Shown here: piece by piece, positions 15,321 to 22,475 of the stretch | Layout of the letters: the number at the start of each line of letters is the position of its first letter | Numbering within the stretch: position 1 is the stretch's first letter | Assembly: GCA_900754115.1 (NCBI GenBank) | Contig: CAAEBM010000039.1 | Location: 1-38,550 of the forward strand | DNA: 38,550 bases | DNA from: Bacilli bacterium | GTDB lineage: Bacteria > Bacillota_I > Bacilli_A > RFN20 > CAG-631 | Direction: 5' to 3' | Position numbers and translations under genes: made by a program | Notes under the pieces: generated by a model | What the model saw: only the letters and a program-made list of their open reading frames with translations | Database searches by the model: none | Told to the model about the DNA's origin: nothing

Positions 15321-15555
15321 ACAAACTGTGCTAGGCAGAAAATAAAAACAAATGAAAGGAATATCTTTCTTTTTTATCACCTCAAACAGATTCCTAGCGT
15401 CTGTTTACAAAAGCCAACTGACGAGTCTTTGTAAATTAAGACGAAACCTAGAGCATGTTAGCTCGATGGTCTTGGCAAAGAGTGTTTATCCAAGCTCCCT
15501 CTCCCAAAAGTATGTATTTTGGCTAAACTTAATTGAACACAGTTCAACTCTTTGC
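15321..15555 (+). ncRNA. Second candidate structured RNA segment between early genes
   Basis: A 330-bp gap without a believable gene (15274-15603). The part from about 15321 is richer in G+C than its flanks and full of perfect short helices: AAACAGA/TCTGTTT (15384-15390/15400-15406), whose loop CCTAGC (15393-15398) pairs with GCTAGG (15330-15335); GTCTT/AAGAC (15425-15429/15438-15442); GAGC/GCTC (15451-15454/15461-15464); CTTGG/CCAAG (15471-15475/15490-15494), whose loop CAAAGAGT (15476-15483) pairs with ACTCTTTG (15547-15554); CCAAAA/TTTTGG (15504-15509/15517-15522); TTGAAC/GTTCAA (15533-15538/15542-15547). A weak hairpin with a T-run (15354-15375) occurs near the left side. No clear own promoter or 3' terminator is visible, so it may be an intergenic leader in the early transcript. 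Family unknown. Confidence 0.55.
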
Positions 15556-15603
15556 TACATATAAAAAAAACAATCTCATATGATGAAAAGGAGGAAAGAA
15601 AAA

Positions 15604-15783
15604 ATGGAAATAGAAAATTATAATGGTATTGAAATATTATACAAGATTTCTAAAGAAGAATCCTTAAATCGTATGGGATATTTCTTTTACGAATTTTTAG
15701 AGAAAAAAATCAAAGAAGGAGTAATTGAAGTAAAAGAAGGCAAAATTTTTAAATTAAAGGAGGAAAGAAAAAATGGAACTTAA
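15604..15783 (+). CDS. Small early prophage protein, unknown
   Basis: 59 residues, highly charged, mostly helical (ISKEESLNRMGYFFYEFLEK), ending in a lysine-rich tail. I take the ATG at 15604, nine bases after GGAGG, over upstream ATGs at 15580/15583. It overlaps the next gene by 11 bp, whose GGAGG lies inside its end, so the two are coupled. No known domain. Confidence 0.65.
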   Translation: MEIENYNGIEILYKISKEESLNRMGYFFYEFLEKKIKEGVIEVKEGKIFKLKEERKNGT

Positions 15784-16012
15784 ATGTTCAAAAGAAACAA
15801 AACCAACCAGTTTAGGTTTTGTAATTCACAAAAATTACAAGAAAGAGCCAATTGAGATATTGGTAGTTGGAGCATCTGCAGTAAATCAAGCTATTAAAGC
15901 TATTGCTTTTGCAAATCGGTTTTATGGCATGAAAATGACAATTGCTCCATTCGTAAAAACTATAGAAATTGATGGGGAAACACGTCATGCAATGTGTTTA
16001 AAGGTGATTTAA
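15773..16012 (+). CDS. SpoVS-like (Alba-fold) protein in a phage
   Basis: 79 residues matching the stage V sporulation protein S family over nearly all its length: ILVVGASAVNQAIKAIAFAN corresponds to the conserved G-A-x-A-x-NQAxKA core, and the end IEIDGETRHAMCLKVI to the family's IDG-E-T-x-I-x-L strand. SpoVS proteins have an Alba-like fold suggestive of nucleic-acid binding; their molecular role is unclear. AAAGGAGG precedes the ATG. It is directly followed by the ERF recombinase, so I infer a part in phage DNA recombination or replication rather than sporulation. Confidence 0.85.
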   Translation: MELKCSKETKPTSLGFVIHKNYKKEPIEILVVGASAVNQAIKAIAFANRFYGMKMTIAPFVKTIEIDGETRHAMCLKVI

Positions 16013-16726
16013 ATGCTAGAAAAATTAGAAATAAAAGAGTGGCTAGGATTAAATGCCAAATTACAAAACAAAAAAAATGCTTTAAGGCAAATGCTTGCTG
16101 AAAAAGGCGTTTTACAAAAAGACTCGATTAACACATATGATAATTATAAATACTTTAGTGAAGCTCAGTACAAGAAACTTTTTACCGAACTTTTTAGCAA
16201 AGTAAGGTTAGAACTTAAATTTACAGAGTTAGCATATGACACATTTGAAGGAAGTGCGAAACAGTCTAATGGCAGAATGCCAAGATTAGAATTTACTTTA
16301 TTTGATTGCGAAACAGGTTTTTACGAAAAAACTTGTATAACAGGAGAGGGGATAGATAAAGGAGATAAAGCAGGTTATAAAGCTTATACAGGTGCTTTAA
16401 AGTATTATTTGGCGAACACATTTATGGTAGCTACAGGGGATGATCCAGAAAAAGAAACACCTGATGAAAATATGAATACAAAAAAGGTTCAAATCAAACA
16501 AGAACCAAAAAATATTGATGATACAAATAATCCATACAATTTGCCAAATTTTAAACCTGTACCAAAAAAGATTAATGAGCATCAATTGCAAATATTACTT
16601 GCCCAAAATGAAACAATAAGAAATTGGGCAATCAATTTGTGCAAAGTCAATGCTCTAAACGAATTGACTGAAGAACAAGCAAATGTAATTTTAGACAAAA
16701 TGCGAGAAAAAGGAGTAATAAAATAA
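16013..16726 (+). CDS. erf: ERF-family single-strand annealing protein
   Basis: 237 residues. The signature of the ERF superfamily is at 111-144: GEGIDKGDKAGYKAYTGALK leading into YYLANTFMVATGDDPE, preceded by NYKYFSEAQYKKLF and a short beta region (LEFTLFDCE). ERF proteins anneal complementary single strands and act with a 5'-3' exonuclease in phage recombination and end circularisation. The C-terminal 80 residues form a separate, lysine-rich helical domain (NEHQLQILLAQNETIRNWAI). An AAAGGTG site precedes the ATG. Downstream come a coiled-coil protein, a PD-(D/E)XK nuclease and SSB, giving a complete annealing module. Confidence 0.9.
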   Translation: MLEKLEIKEWLGLNAKLQNKKNALRQMLAEKGVLQKDSINTYDNYKYFSEAQYKKLFTELFSKVRLELKFTELAYDTFEGSAKQSNGRMPRLEFTLFDCETGFYEKTCITGEGIDKGDKAGYKAYTGALKYYLANTFMVATGDDPEKETPDENMNTKKVQIKQEPKNIDDTNNPYNLPNFKPVPKKINEHQLQILLAQNETIRNWAINLCKVNALNELTEEQANVILDKMREKGVIK

Positions 16727-17031
16727 TGGAATTATCAATTATAAAAGATGGAAATTTATCGGAAGAAATCGTCAAGAAACTTGTTAAATTTGAAAAGCAA
16801 GTAAAGAAGATCGAAGAACAAGAAAAAGCCTTAAAAGAGGCTATTTTAAAATCAATGGAAGATAATGGCATTTTAAAATTAGAAAACGATTTGCTAACTA
16901 TTACTTATGTTGGAGCAACAACAAGAGAATCTTTTGATAGTAAAAATTTTAAAAAAGATTATGAAGATTTGTATAACAAATATATAAATATAAATCTTGT
17001 AAAGCCATCAATTAGGATAAAAATTAAATAA
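16726..17031 (+). CDS. Conserved phage coiled-coil protein of the recombination module
   Basis: 101 residues. Residues 10-50 are a heptad-rich helix (EEIVKKLVKFEKQVKKIEEQ), followed by a compact beta part ending in VKPSIRIKIK. Proteins of this shape (LENDLLTITYVGATTRESFD motif) recur between the annealing protein and the RecB-type nuclease in Firmicutes phages, but I know of no assigned function. Start and stop codons overlap its neighbours by one base on each side, so the genes are translated as a unit. Confidence 0.8.
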   Translation: MELSIIKDGNLSEEIVKKLVKFEKQVKKIEEQEKALKEAILKSMEDNGILKLENDLLTITYVGATTRESFDSKNFKKDYEDLYNKYININLVKPSIRIKIK

Positions 17032-17624
17032 TGGAAAAATGGGTAATAAAAGATCATGAGTTAACTTATGATGATAAAACTCACTCTTATTTTTGCGATG
17101 GGAAAAAGTGTATTTCCGTAACGCAACTAATAAAATTTAAATTTCCAAATAAGTATAAAGATGTCGATGAAAATGTATTAAAAGCTGCTGCAAAAAAAGG
17201 TAATGAACTTCATAATGCAATTGAAGTTTTTGAAAAATATGGACTTGAAAGTGAATATTTAAAAGAATTTAGAAATTATCTTTTTTTGAAAGATAAGTAT
17301 AAATTTAAAGCATTAGAAAACGAACTACCAGTTATTGTACCTTATGAAGATTTGTTTATTTGCGGGAGACTAGATTTAGTTCTAGAAGAAAATGAAGAAC
17401 TAGGAATCGGAGACATTAAAAGAACAGCAGTTCTTGACAAAGAATATCTAACCTATCAATTAAATTTATACAGATTAGGTTTTATTTATTCATACGAAAA
17501 AGAGCCCAAATTCCTGCGTGCAATATACTTGCGAAATGATGTAAGGAAATATGTAGAAATTCCAATAAATGCCAAATTTGGGCTTGATTTGATAAAAGAA
17601 TATCATGAAAGGAAGATAAAATGA
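17031..17624 (+). CDS. PD-(D/E)XK (RecB/Cas4-like) exonuclease
   Basis: 197 residues with the RecB-nuclease motif order: KKGNELHNAIE (residues 56-65, motif I His), CGRLDLVLE (motif II Asp115), GIGDIKRT (Asp128 and Lys130 of the D-x-K motif) and YQLNLYRLG (Gln-x3-Tyr motif). It should be a metal-dependent nuclease that resects phage DNA to expose strands for the ERF protein. Overlaps of 1 bp before and 4 bp after place it in the same translational unit as erf and ssb. Confidence 0.88.
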   Translation: MEKWVIKDHELTYDDKTHSYFCDGKKCISVTQLIKFKFPNKYKDVDENVLKAAAKKGNELHNAIEVFEKYGLESEYLKEFRNYLFLKDKYKFKALENELPVIVPYEDLFICGRLDLVLEENEELGIGDIKRTAVLDKEYLTYQLNLYRLGFIYSYEKEPKFLRAIYLRNDVRKYVEIPINAKFGLDLIKEYHERKIK

Positions 17625-18028
17625 ATTTAGTTATTTTAATAGGTAATTTTTGTAAAAACGGAGATTACAAAAAAATAGAAATAACAGGAAGTAGTGTTTA
17701 TAACAATACTATTGCAGTAAAAAGAAAATTTAAAAACAAAGATGGCGAATATGAAAGTGATTTTGTTAATATTGTTGCTTTTGGAGCACAAGCAGAATTA
17801 TTAAATAGATTTTGTTGTAAAGGAACAAAGATTGCTTTACAAGGATGTTGGCAAACAAGAACATATAATGATAATTTAGGAAATAAGCATTATGTTAGCG
17901 AATTGCTTGTGGAATCTATTACATTGTTAGAAACAGTTAAAAAAGAACAACAACCACAAAATGTTCAGCAAAGGGAACAGGCAGATTTAAAAAAATTTGA
18001 AATTTCAGATTTGGATCTTCCTTTTTAG
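17621..18028 (+). CDS. ssb: Single-stranded DNA-binding protein (SSB)
   Basis: 135 residues: an OB-fold of about 105 residues (LVILIGNF, NNTIAVKRKFKNKDGEYESD, FVNIVAFGAQAELLNRF, GTKIALQGCWQTRTYND), a short Gln-rich linker and the acidic tip DLDLPF that recruits partner proteins in all bacterial SSBs. Residue 100-120 hydrophobics complete the fold. It overlaps the nuclease gene by 4 bp (ATGA) and would protect single strands during phage replication and annealing. Confidence 0.93.
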   Translation: MNLVILIGNFCKNGDYKKIEITGSSVYNNTIAVKRKFKNKDGEYESDFVNIVAFGAQAELLNRFCCKGTKIALQGCWQTRTYNDNLGNKHYVSELLVESITLLETVKKEQQPQNVQQREQADLKKFEISDLDLPF

Positions 18029-18037
18029 GAGGTAAGA

Positions 18038-18373
18038 ATGGAATTATATAATGAATTACAAACTAAAATTCGAGAATTGAATGCATCTGTTTTATTATTG
18101 AGAAGCAATGGAACTAATCTTGCGGAAGCAGAATATAATTATAAAATTCTGCTTTCCCAAGAAGCTTTAAAATTAAGGGATTCTAAAATGCCTGTCTCTA
18201 TGATTTCTACAGTCATTTATGGAATTAAAGAAGTTGCTAATTTACGTTTTAAAAGAGATGTCGCAGAAGTTGTTTACAATGCTAATCAAGAGAATATAAA
18301 TAGTCTAAAATTACAAATTAGAATTTTAGAAAATCAAATACAAAGAGAATTGGGGCAAACAAAATATGAATAG
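18038..18373 (+). CDS. Helical phage protein, unknown
   Basis: 111 residues, almost wholly helical with coiled-coil heptads (LYNELQTKIRELNASVLLLR and INSLKLQIRILENQIQRELG) and a central linker with KMPVSMISTVIYG. AGGAGG precedes the ATG. It lies between ssb and an HNH gene, overlapping the latter by 8 bp. No family assignment; a structural adaptor or replication accessory is possible. Confidence 0.75.
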   Translation: MELYNELQTKIRELNASVLLLRSNGTNLAEAEYNYKILLSQEALKLRDSKMPVSMISTVIYGIKEVANLRFKRDVAEVVYNANQENINSLKLQIRILENQIQRELGQTKYE

Positions 18374-18650
18374 TATTATACAAAACGAAAAAGAATGTTT
18401 TATTTGCAAAACTAAAAAAAAATTACAATGTCATCATATTTTTTTTGGCAAAGGTTGTCGACAATTAAGTGAAGAACATGGACTTAAAATATGGTTATGT
18501 TTTAATCATCATGTTGGAACAAAAAATGGAGTTCATTTTAATAAAAAATTAGATAATGAACTTAAAAATTTAGCTGAAAATGTGTGGCTTGAGAAAAACA
18601 ATAAAACAACAAATGATTTTATAAAAATCTTTGGTAAAAATTATTTGTAG
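18366..18650 (+). CDS. HNH-like phage nuclease (NinG/DUF968-type)
   Basis: 94 residues with a compact zinc/HNH layout: CFICKTKKKLQCHHIFFGKG gives a Cys-x2-Cys and the HH pair, then WLCFNHHVGTKNGVHFN supplies a second Cys and more His. This pattern (HHIFFGKG...LC-x2-HH-x3-GVHFN) is common in phage proteins found with ssb and replication genes and often annotated as recombination endonucleases. Metal-dependent DNA cleavage, perhaps of branched DNA, is likely but not proven. It overlaps the coiled-coil gene by 8 bp. Confidence 0.78.
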   Translation: MNSIIQNEKECFICKTKKKLQCHHIFFGKGCRQLSEEHGLKIWLCFNHHVGTKNGVHFNKKLDNELKNLAENVWLEKNNKTTNDFIKIFGKNYL

Positions 18651-18658
18651 GAGTTGTT

Positions 18659-19525
18659 ATGGCTAGACCAACTAAAAAAGGACTTTGTTATTTTCCTTTA
18701 GACGTTGCGTTTAGAAAAGATGAAAAAATAATAAAGCTTCAATTTCAGCATGGAGCAGTTGGAGTATACGTTTATATCTTAATTTTGTGCTTAATTTATG
18801 AGCAAGGCTACTATCTAGAAATGAGTCTAGAAGATTTAGCTGTATTACTAATGAAAGAAATAAATGGTAAAAAACAATTTGTTTCCTTGAATAAGATCCA
18901 ACAAGTAATTCATTGTTGTGTGCAGTACGATTTATTTGATAAAAGTCTGGTACGCAATAACGTTATAACTGCGGTTTCGATACAGAAGCAATATCTCATG
19001 TCTACCAAGCGAAGAGCTGACTCAGTGATAGACAAGTACAATCTATTGGATGATAAAAATTTTTGTACTGAGAATTCATCCCTTTTAAACACGTCTAAAA
19101 AAGAGGTTAATGTTGGCAATAACGAGGTTATTGCATACAATAACTCAATTAATGTTGACAATAATGAACAAAGTAAAAGTAAAATAGATAAATTAGATAA
19201 ATTAAAGATAAAGAGTATTGGATCTCCTATTTTAAATTATTATACAACTGTTTTAATAGATAACAATTTCATTTCATTATATGATTTGGATATTGCAGAA
19301 TATAACTATTTTTTAGGAGAACTTGCTACACATTATAATTACAGAAAAATATTATCTGCAATTAAATATACAATTGCAGAAATTAAAAAAAGGCAAGATA
19401 ACATAGATGATAAATTTGCTTACTTTAAGAAATCTATTTTAAATGGATTAGAAAGATTAGATAATTTAGAAAAACCGATAGAAAAAAATTTAAACAAATT
19501 ATTTGGTTTTGAGGAGGAACAATGA
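18659..19525 (+). CDS. Phage replication initiator (DUF4373 / Lin1244-like N-terminal domain)
   Basis: 288 residues. The first 110 residues match the DUF4373-type winged-helix domain of phage replication proteins: GLCYFPLDVAFRKDEKIIKL, QHGAVGVYVYILILCLIYEQ, GYYLEMSLEDLAVLL. An Asn-rich linker (CTENSSLLNTSKKEVN) is followed by a C-terminal helical domain (DIAEYNYFLGELATHYNYRK) that resembles a DnaD-like module, which normally helps load the helicase. A GGAG site precedes the ATG. It is placed after ssb and before a regulator gene, as expected for an origin-binding initiator. No helicase loader with Walker motifs is seen nearby, so the phage may rely on host DnaC/DnaI. Confidence 0.82.
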   Translation: MARPTKKGLCYFPLDVAFRKDEKIIKLQFQHGAVGVYVYILILCLIYEQGYYLEMSLEDLAVLLMKEINGKKQFVSLNKIQQVIHCCVQYDLFDKSLVRNNVITAVSIQKQYLMSTKRRADSVIDKYNLLDDKNFCTENSSLLNTSKKEVNVGNNEVIAYNNSINVDNNEQSKSKIDKLDKLKIKSIGSPILNYYTTVLIDNNFISLYDLDIAEYNYFLGELATHYNYRKILSAIKYTIAEIKKRQDNIDDKFAYFKKSILNGLERLDNLEKPIEKNLNKLFGFEEEQ

Positions 19526-19842
19526 AAAAAGAATTATTAAAAGAATTAAGAGAAAATAAAAAATTTTCACAAGATGCTCTAGCAAAAAAATTAGGAGTAT
19601 CGCAATCAACTTTGTCAAGTTGGGAACTTGGTTTAAACTTTCCAAGAACTGATGATCTTGAAAAATTATGTATAGAATTAGAAACTAATCCAAACATACT
19701 GCTAGGATTTACGGATTATAACGAAGATTTATTAGATGAACTTGCAAAAGCAAGAAACAAAATTAATAATTTGTATGAAGAAAATCAAAAATTAAGATCA
19801 TTAATCGGTGATTTAACAATTGAGCAAAGGCTAGGATTATGA
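19522..19842 (+). CDS. HTH XRE regulator with coiled-coil tail
   Basis: 106 residues: XRE helix-turn-helix at 1-65 (LKELRENKKFSQDALAKKLG, VSQSTLSSWELGLNFPRTDD, LEKLCIELETNPNILLGFTD) followed by a helical tail (LAKARNKINNLYEENQKLRS) that likely dimerises. GAGGAGG inside the end of the previous gene precedes its ATG, with a 4-bp ATGA overlap. It is the third XRE-type protein of this prophage and may control the middle operon. Confidence 0.82.
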   Translation: MKKELLKELRENKKFSQDALAKKLGVSQSTLSSWELGLNFPRTDDLEKLCIELETNPNILLGFTDYNEDLLDELAKARNKINNLYEENQKLRSLIGDLTIEQRLGL

Positions 19843-19843
19843 T

Positions 19844-19966
19844 ATGAACAAAAAATTTGAATGGTTAGACTATATTAACTTCTGCAGAGAAAAACATTTA
19901 AAACCACTTTTAGCAAGTAGTTTAGATATTTATTTTGCAAAACACAGAGGAAAACATGAAAGTTGA
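19844..19966 (+). CDS. 40-residue phage microprotein
   Basis: Encodes MNKKFEWLDYINFCREKHLK and 20 more residues, ending FAKHRGKHES. It starts 1 bp after the HTH gene and overlaps the methyltransferase start by 11 bp. Codon use and the aromatic-rich helix look protein-like, and the gap it fills would otherwise be an unusual break in a tightly packed operon. No Shine-Dalgarno stronger than AAAGG is seen, so translation would rest on coupling. Confidence 0.55.
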   Translation: MNKKFEWLDYINFCREKHLKPLLASSLDIYFAKHRGKHES

Positions 19967-20507
19967 TATTTTTAACACAAACAAAAAATATTCAATCATT
20001 TATGCTGATCCGCCATGGCAGTATAAAGTATGGTCAAATAAAGGACATGGTAGAAGTGCAGAAAGTCATTATCCGACAATGACTAAAATAGAGATACAAA
20101 ATCTACCCATTCCTAAAATTTGTGAAAATAATTCTGTTCTCTTCTTATGGGTAACTTATCCATGTTTAGAAGAAGGATTAGAATTGATTAAGAAATGGGG
20201 ATTTACATATAAAACTTGTGGGTTTTCTTGGGTTAAATTAAATAAAAGGAATTCTAAACCTTTTATTGGAATGGGTTATTATACAAGAGCAAATAATGAA
20301 ATTTGTTTGTTAGCTGTTAAAGGAAACCCTTTAAAAAGAGTAAATAAATCTGTTCAACAAGTTATATTATCTAAAATCGAAGAACATAGCAAAAAACCAA
20401 ATGAAGTAAGAAATCGAATTGTTGATTTGTTTGGTGATATACCAAGAATAGAATTGTTTGCAAGACAAACAGTTAATGGTTGGGATTGTTGGGGGAATGA
20501 AGTATGA
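19956..20507 (+). CDS. MT-A70 family DNA N6-adenine methyltransferase
   Basis: 183 residues. The catalytic DPPW is at residues 18-21 (YADPPWQYKVW), then SHYPTMTKIEIQNLPI, VLFLWVTYP, the SAM-binding end IVDLFGDIPRIELFARQ and the closing GWDCWGNEV typical of phage MT-A70 enzymes. It should methylate adenine in phage or host DNA, most simply as protection from host restriction; no restriction partner is adjacent. I chose the ATG at 19956 with AGAGG upstream rather than a TTG at 19935. It overlaps the next gene (C5-methyltransferase) by 4 bp, making a modification cassette. Confidence 0.9.
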   Translation: MKVDIFNTNKKYSIIYADPPWQYKVWSNKGHGRSAESHYPTMTKIEIQNLPIPKICENNSVLFLWVTYPCLEEGLELIKKWGFTYKTCGFSWVKLNKRNSKPFIGMGYYTRANNEICLLAVKGNPLKRVNKSVQQVILSKIEEHSKKPNEVRNRIVDLFGDIPRIELFARQTVNGWDCWGNEV

Positions 20508-21049
20508 TAATTCAAACAACAATTTTTGACTTTATATCGACAAAATTAAAAGTTTTAGAATTGTTTGGTGGCATTGGAGCATGTACTGCAACTTTAAAAA
20601 GGTTAGGTATTGATTTTGAAGTAGCAGACTATGTTGAAATTGATAAATATGCAGTTGCAAGTTATAATGCTATTAACAAAACTAATTTTAAACCACAAGA
20701 TATTACAAAATGGGATAAAGATTTTGACAACATTGATTTAATTATTGGTGGATTCCCTTGCCAAGATATAAGTTTAGCTGGATTGCAAAAAGGGATTATT
20801 AAGGGAGAAACTAGGTCAGGTTTAATGTATGAGATGATGAGAATAATTGAAAAAATCAAACCAAAATATGTTGTAGCAGAAAATGTAAAAAATATTCTTG
20901 CTAAAAGATTTCGTCCTCAATTAGAAGAATACTTATGTTTTTTAAATGATAATGGTTATAAAGTAACTATGGATTGTCTAAATGCTAAAGATTATGGAAT
21001 TCCACAAAATAGAGAAAGAATTTTTATTATAGGTGTAAAAGATGTATAA
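20504..21049 (+). CDS. DNA cytosine-5 methyltransferase, N-terminal catalytic subunit (motifs I-VIII)
   Basis: 181 residues with SAM motif I LELFGGIGACTATL, motif IV GGFPCQDISLAG including the catalytic Cys, motif VI VAENVKN and motif VIII GIPQNRERIFIIG. It stops right after motif VIII at the position where single-chain enzymes pass into the target-recognition domain. That domain and motifs IX-X are encoded by the next gene, which starts 8 bp before this stop. The pair resembles two-subunit C5-methyltransferases such as M.AquI, where the halves assemble. A recent frameshift is the alternative reading. Confidence 0.88.
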   Translation: MIIQTTIFDFISTKLKVLELFGGIGACTATLKRLGIDFEVADYVEIDKYAVASYNAINKTNFKPQDITKWDKDFDNIDLIIGGFPCQDISLAGLQKGIIKGETRSGLMYEMMRIIEKIKPKYVVAENVKNILAKRFRPQLEEYLCFLNDNGYKVTMDCLNAKDYGIPQNRERIFIIGVKDV

Positions 21050-21770
21050 AAAATGTGTGGAAATACTTAATAATTTGGAACGTCAAGGAAAAATAAAGAT
21101 TTTTAATTTTCAATTTCCACCAAAGCAAGAACTTAAATTAAAACTTAAGGATTTGCTAGAAGATGAAGTTGATGAAAAATATTATCTTAGTAATGAACAA
21201 GTAGATAGAATTAAGTCAAGTTCGTATACTCAAGATCAACGAAGAATACAAGAAAAAGATTTTTGTGATACATTATGCGCAAGAGATTGGAAAGATCCAA
21301 AATGTATACAAGTTGGAAATTTAAGCGGTGGGAAATGGGATAAAATCAATGAAAGTTGCAGAAGAGTTTATAGCGAAGAAGGATTGAGCCCAACTATTCA
21401 CACATGTCAAGGAGGAAATACAGAACCAAAAATATTAATCAAAAATGCTACAAAACAGGGCTATGTTGGAGTAGTAGTATTAGGTAATTATAATCCTAGT
21501 GGTTATAGTTCAGGTCGAGTAGTTGATTCAAGTGGTATTGCTCCAACAGTTATGGAAAATCATGGAACAGTAATTGCCACGTTAGTTAATAATCAGCCAC
21601 ATAGAAAATTAACAGCCAAGGAGTATTGGAGATTGATGGGATTTAAAGATGAAGATTTTGAAAAAGCATCAAAAGTTTGCAGCAACACTCAACTTTACAA
21701 ACAAGCAGGAAATTCAATTGTTGTTAATGTATTGATGGCAATATTTAATAATTTATTGAAAGGAAAGTAA
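21042..21770 (+). CDS. DNA cytosine-5 methyltransferase, C-terminal specificity subunit (TRD, motifs IX-X)
   Basis: 242 residues. A basic N-terminal helix (YKKCVEILNNLERQGKIKIF) leads into FPPKQELKLKLKDLLEDEVD, the usual linker of phage C5-methyltransferases, then a variable target-recognition region (CARDWKDPKCIQVGNLSGGK; GLSPTIHTCQGGNTEPKI), motif IX RKLTAKEYWRLMGF and motif X YKQAGNSIVVNVLM. It lacks SAM and catalytic motifs and can only work with the preceding gene product. Overlap of 8 bp supports coupled expression. The N-terminal helix appears to be extra relative to intact enzymes and could be a subunit interface. Confidence 0.86.
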   Translation: MYKKCVEILNNLERQGKIKIFNFQFPPKQELKLKLKDLLEDEVDEKYYLSNEQVDRIKSSSYTQDQRRIQEKDFCDTLCARDWKDPKCIQVGNLSGGKWDKINESCRRVYSEEGLSPTIHTCQGGNTEPKILIKNATKQGYVGVVVLGNYNPSGYSSGRVVDSSGIAPTVMENHGTVIATLVNNQPHRKLTAKEYWRLMGFKDEDFEKASKVCSNTQLYKQAGNSIVVNVLMAIFNNLLKGK

Positions 21771-21772
21771 AT

Positions 21773-22180
21773 ATGAAAAAAATAATTGAATATACTTTTG
21801 AGGGGAAAACAGAGTTGGGAACAGTTGGTCAAGCAACTCTATTAAAAGATGATTTAGGGAATGAATTAAAAGTTGGAGATGTTGTATTCTTTCAATTTGA
21901 AGATGATAGTAAAATGTTTGGGATAAGTATTGTTATTTCAACTAAAGAAAACATAAATTATATATTAGGTTTGTATTCTCTTTTTGATGAAAATGGAAAT
22001 AAAAAAGAAAATGCTTATATTGAAATAATAAGAAGTTGCAAAGATATTCCTAGTGGAGCAAAACACTTTATTGTAAACCCTATAAAAACAATGATAATTA
22101 GCTATGAAGATGTAGAAGAAAATGCCAAGATTAGTAAAGCAGTACATAAAATTTTAAAAAATAAAAAGAAAGGAAAATAA
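21773..22180 (+). CDS. Phage accessory protein, unknown
   Basis: 135 residues, beta-rich (GQATLLKDDLGNELKVGDVV, FFQFEDDSKMFGISIVIST) with a C-terminal helix and a lysine tail. The phrase LGNELKVGDVV is like the SH3-like barrel of YopX-type phage proteins but I cannot assign it. AAAGGAAAG precedes the ATG, 2 bp after the methyltransferase gene. Confidence 0.7.
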   Translation: MKKIIEYTFEGKTELGTVGQATLLKDDLGNELKVGDVVFFQFEDDSKMFGISIVISTKENINYILGLYSLFDENGNKKENAYIEIIRSCKDIPSGAKHFIVNPIKTMIISYEDVEENAKISKAVHKILKNKKKGK

Positions 22181-22184
22181 GAAA

Positions 22185-22475
22185 ATGAAAAATCAAAAAT
22201 ATATTTTTAGAGGTGACAGAAGTGGAGTATTTTTTGGCACACTTTTAGAAAGAAATGGCCAAGAGGTTAAAATAGGTGAATGCCGCAGATTGTGGTATTG
22301 GGACGGAGCTTGTTCTTTAAGTGAAATCGCTAAAATCGGCACAACTAAACCTGATAATTGCAAATTTACTGTGACAGTTGAAGAACTTACAATATTAGAT
22401 TGTATCGAAATTATACCTTGTACAGAAAAAGCTACCAATTTAATTGAGGAAGTTAAAGAATGGAAAAGAAGCTGA
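22185..22475 (+). CDS. Conserved small phage protein (DUF6948-like)
   Basis: 96 residues: a beta-rich fold with RSGVFFGTLLERNGQEVKIG, RRLWYWDGACSLSEIAKIGT and EELTILDCIEIIPCTEKA. This pattern (ARRLWYW-G-A-SL...GTxxPxxCKF) is familiar from many phage genomes as a family of unknown function; the DUF number is from memory and should be checked. It overlaps the following repeat-containing gene by 16 bp. Confidence 0.75.
   Translation: MKNQKYIFRGDRSGVFFGTLLERNGQEVKIGECRRLWYWDGACSLSEIAKIGTTKPDNCKFTVTVEELTILDCIEIIPCTEKATNLIEEVKEWKRS

Noticed and set aside
15352..15564. 70-codon plus-strand frame beginning MKGISFFFITSNRF
   Set aside because: No ribosome binding site, Ser/Leu/Cys-rich composition unlike neighbours, and the DNA is better explained by RNA-type helices.
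15321..15603. Type III toxin-antitoxin RNA or a CRISPR array
   Set aside because: No tandem 30-45 nt repeats occur, and neighbouring proteins are not ToxN-like nucleases or Cas proteins.
20504..21770. Simple frameshifted methyltransferase pseudogene
   Set aside because: The split is at a domain border, the ORFs overlap by a start-stop pair, and the second has its own basic N-terminal helix; still listed as the alternative.
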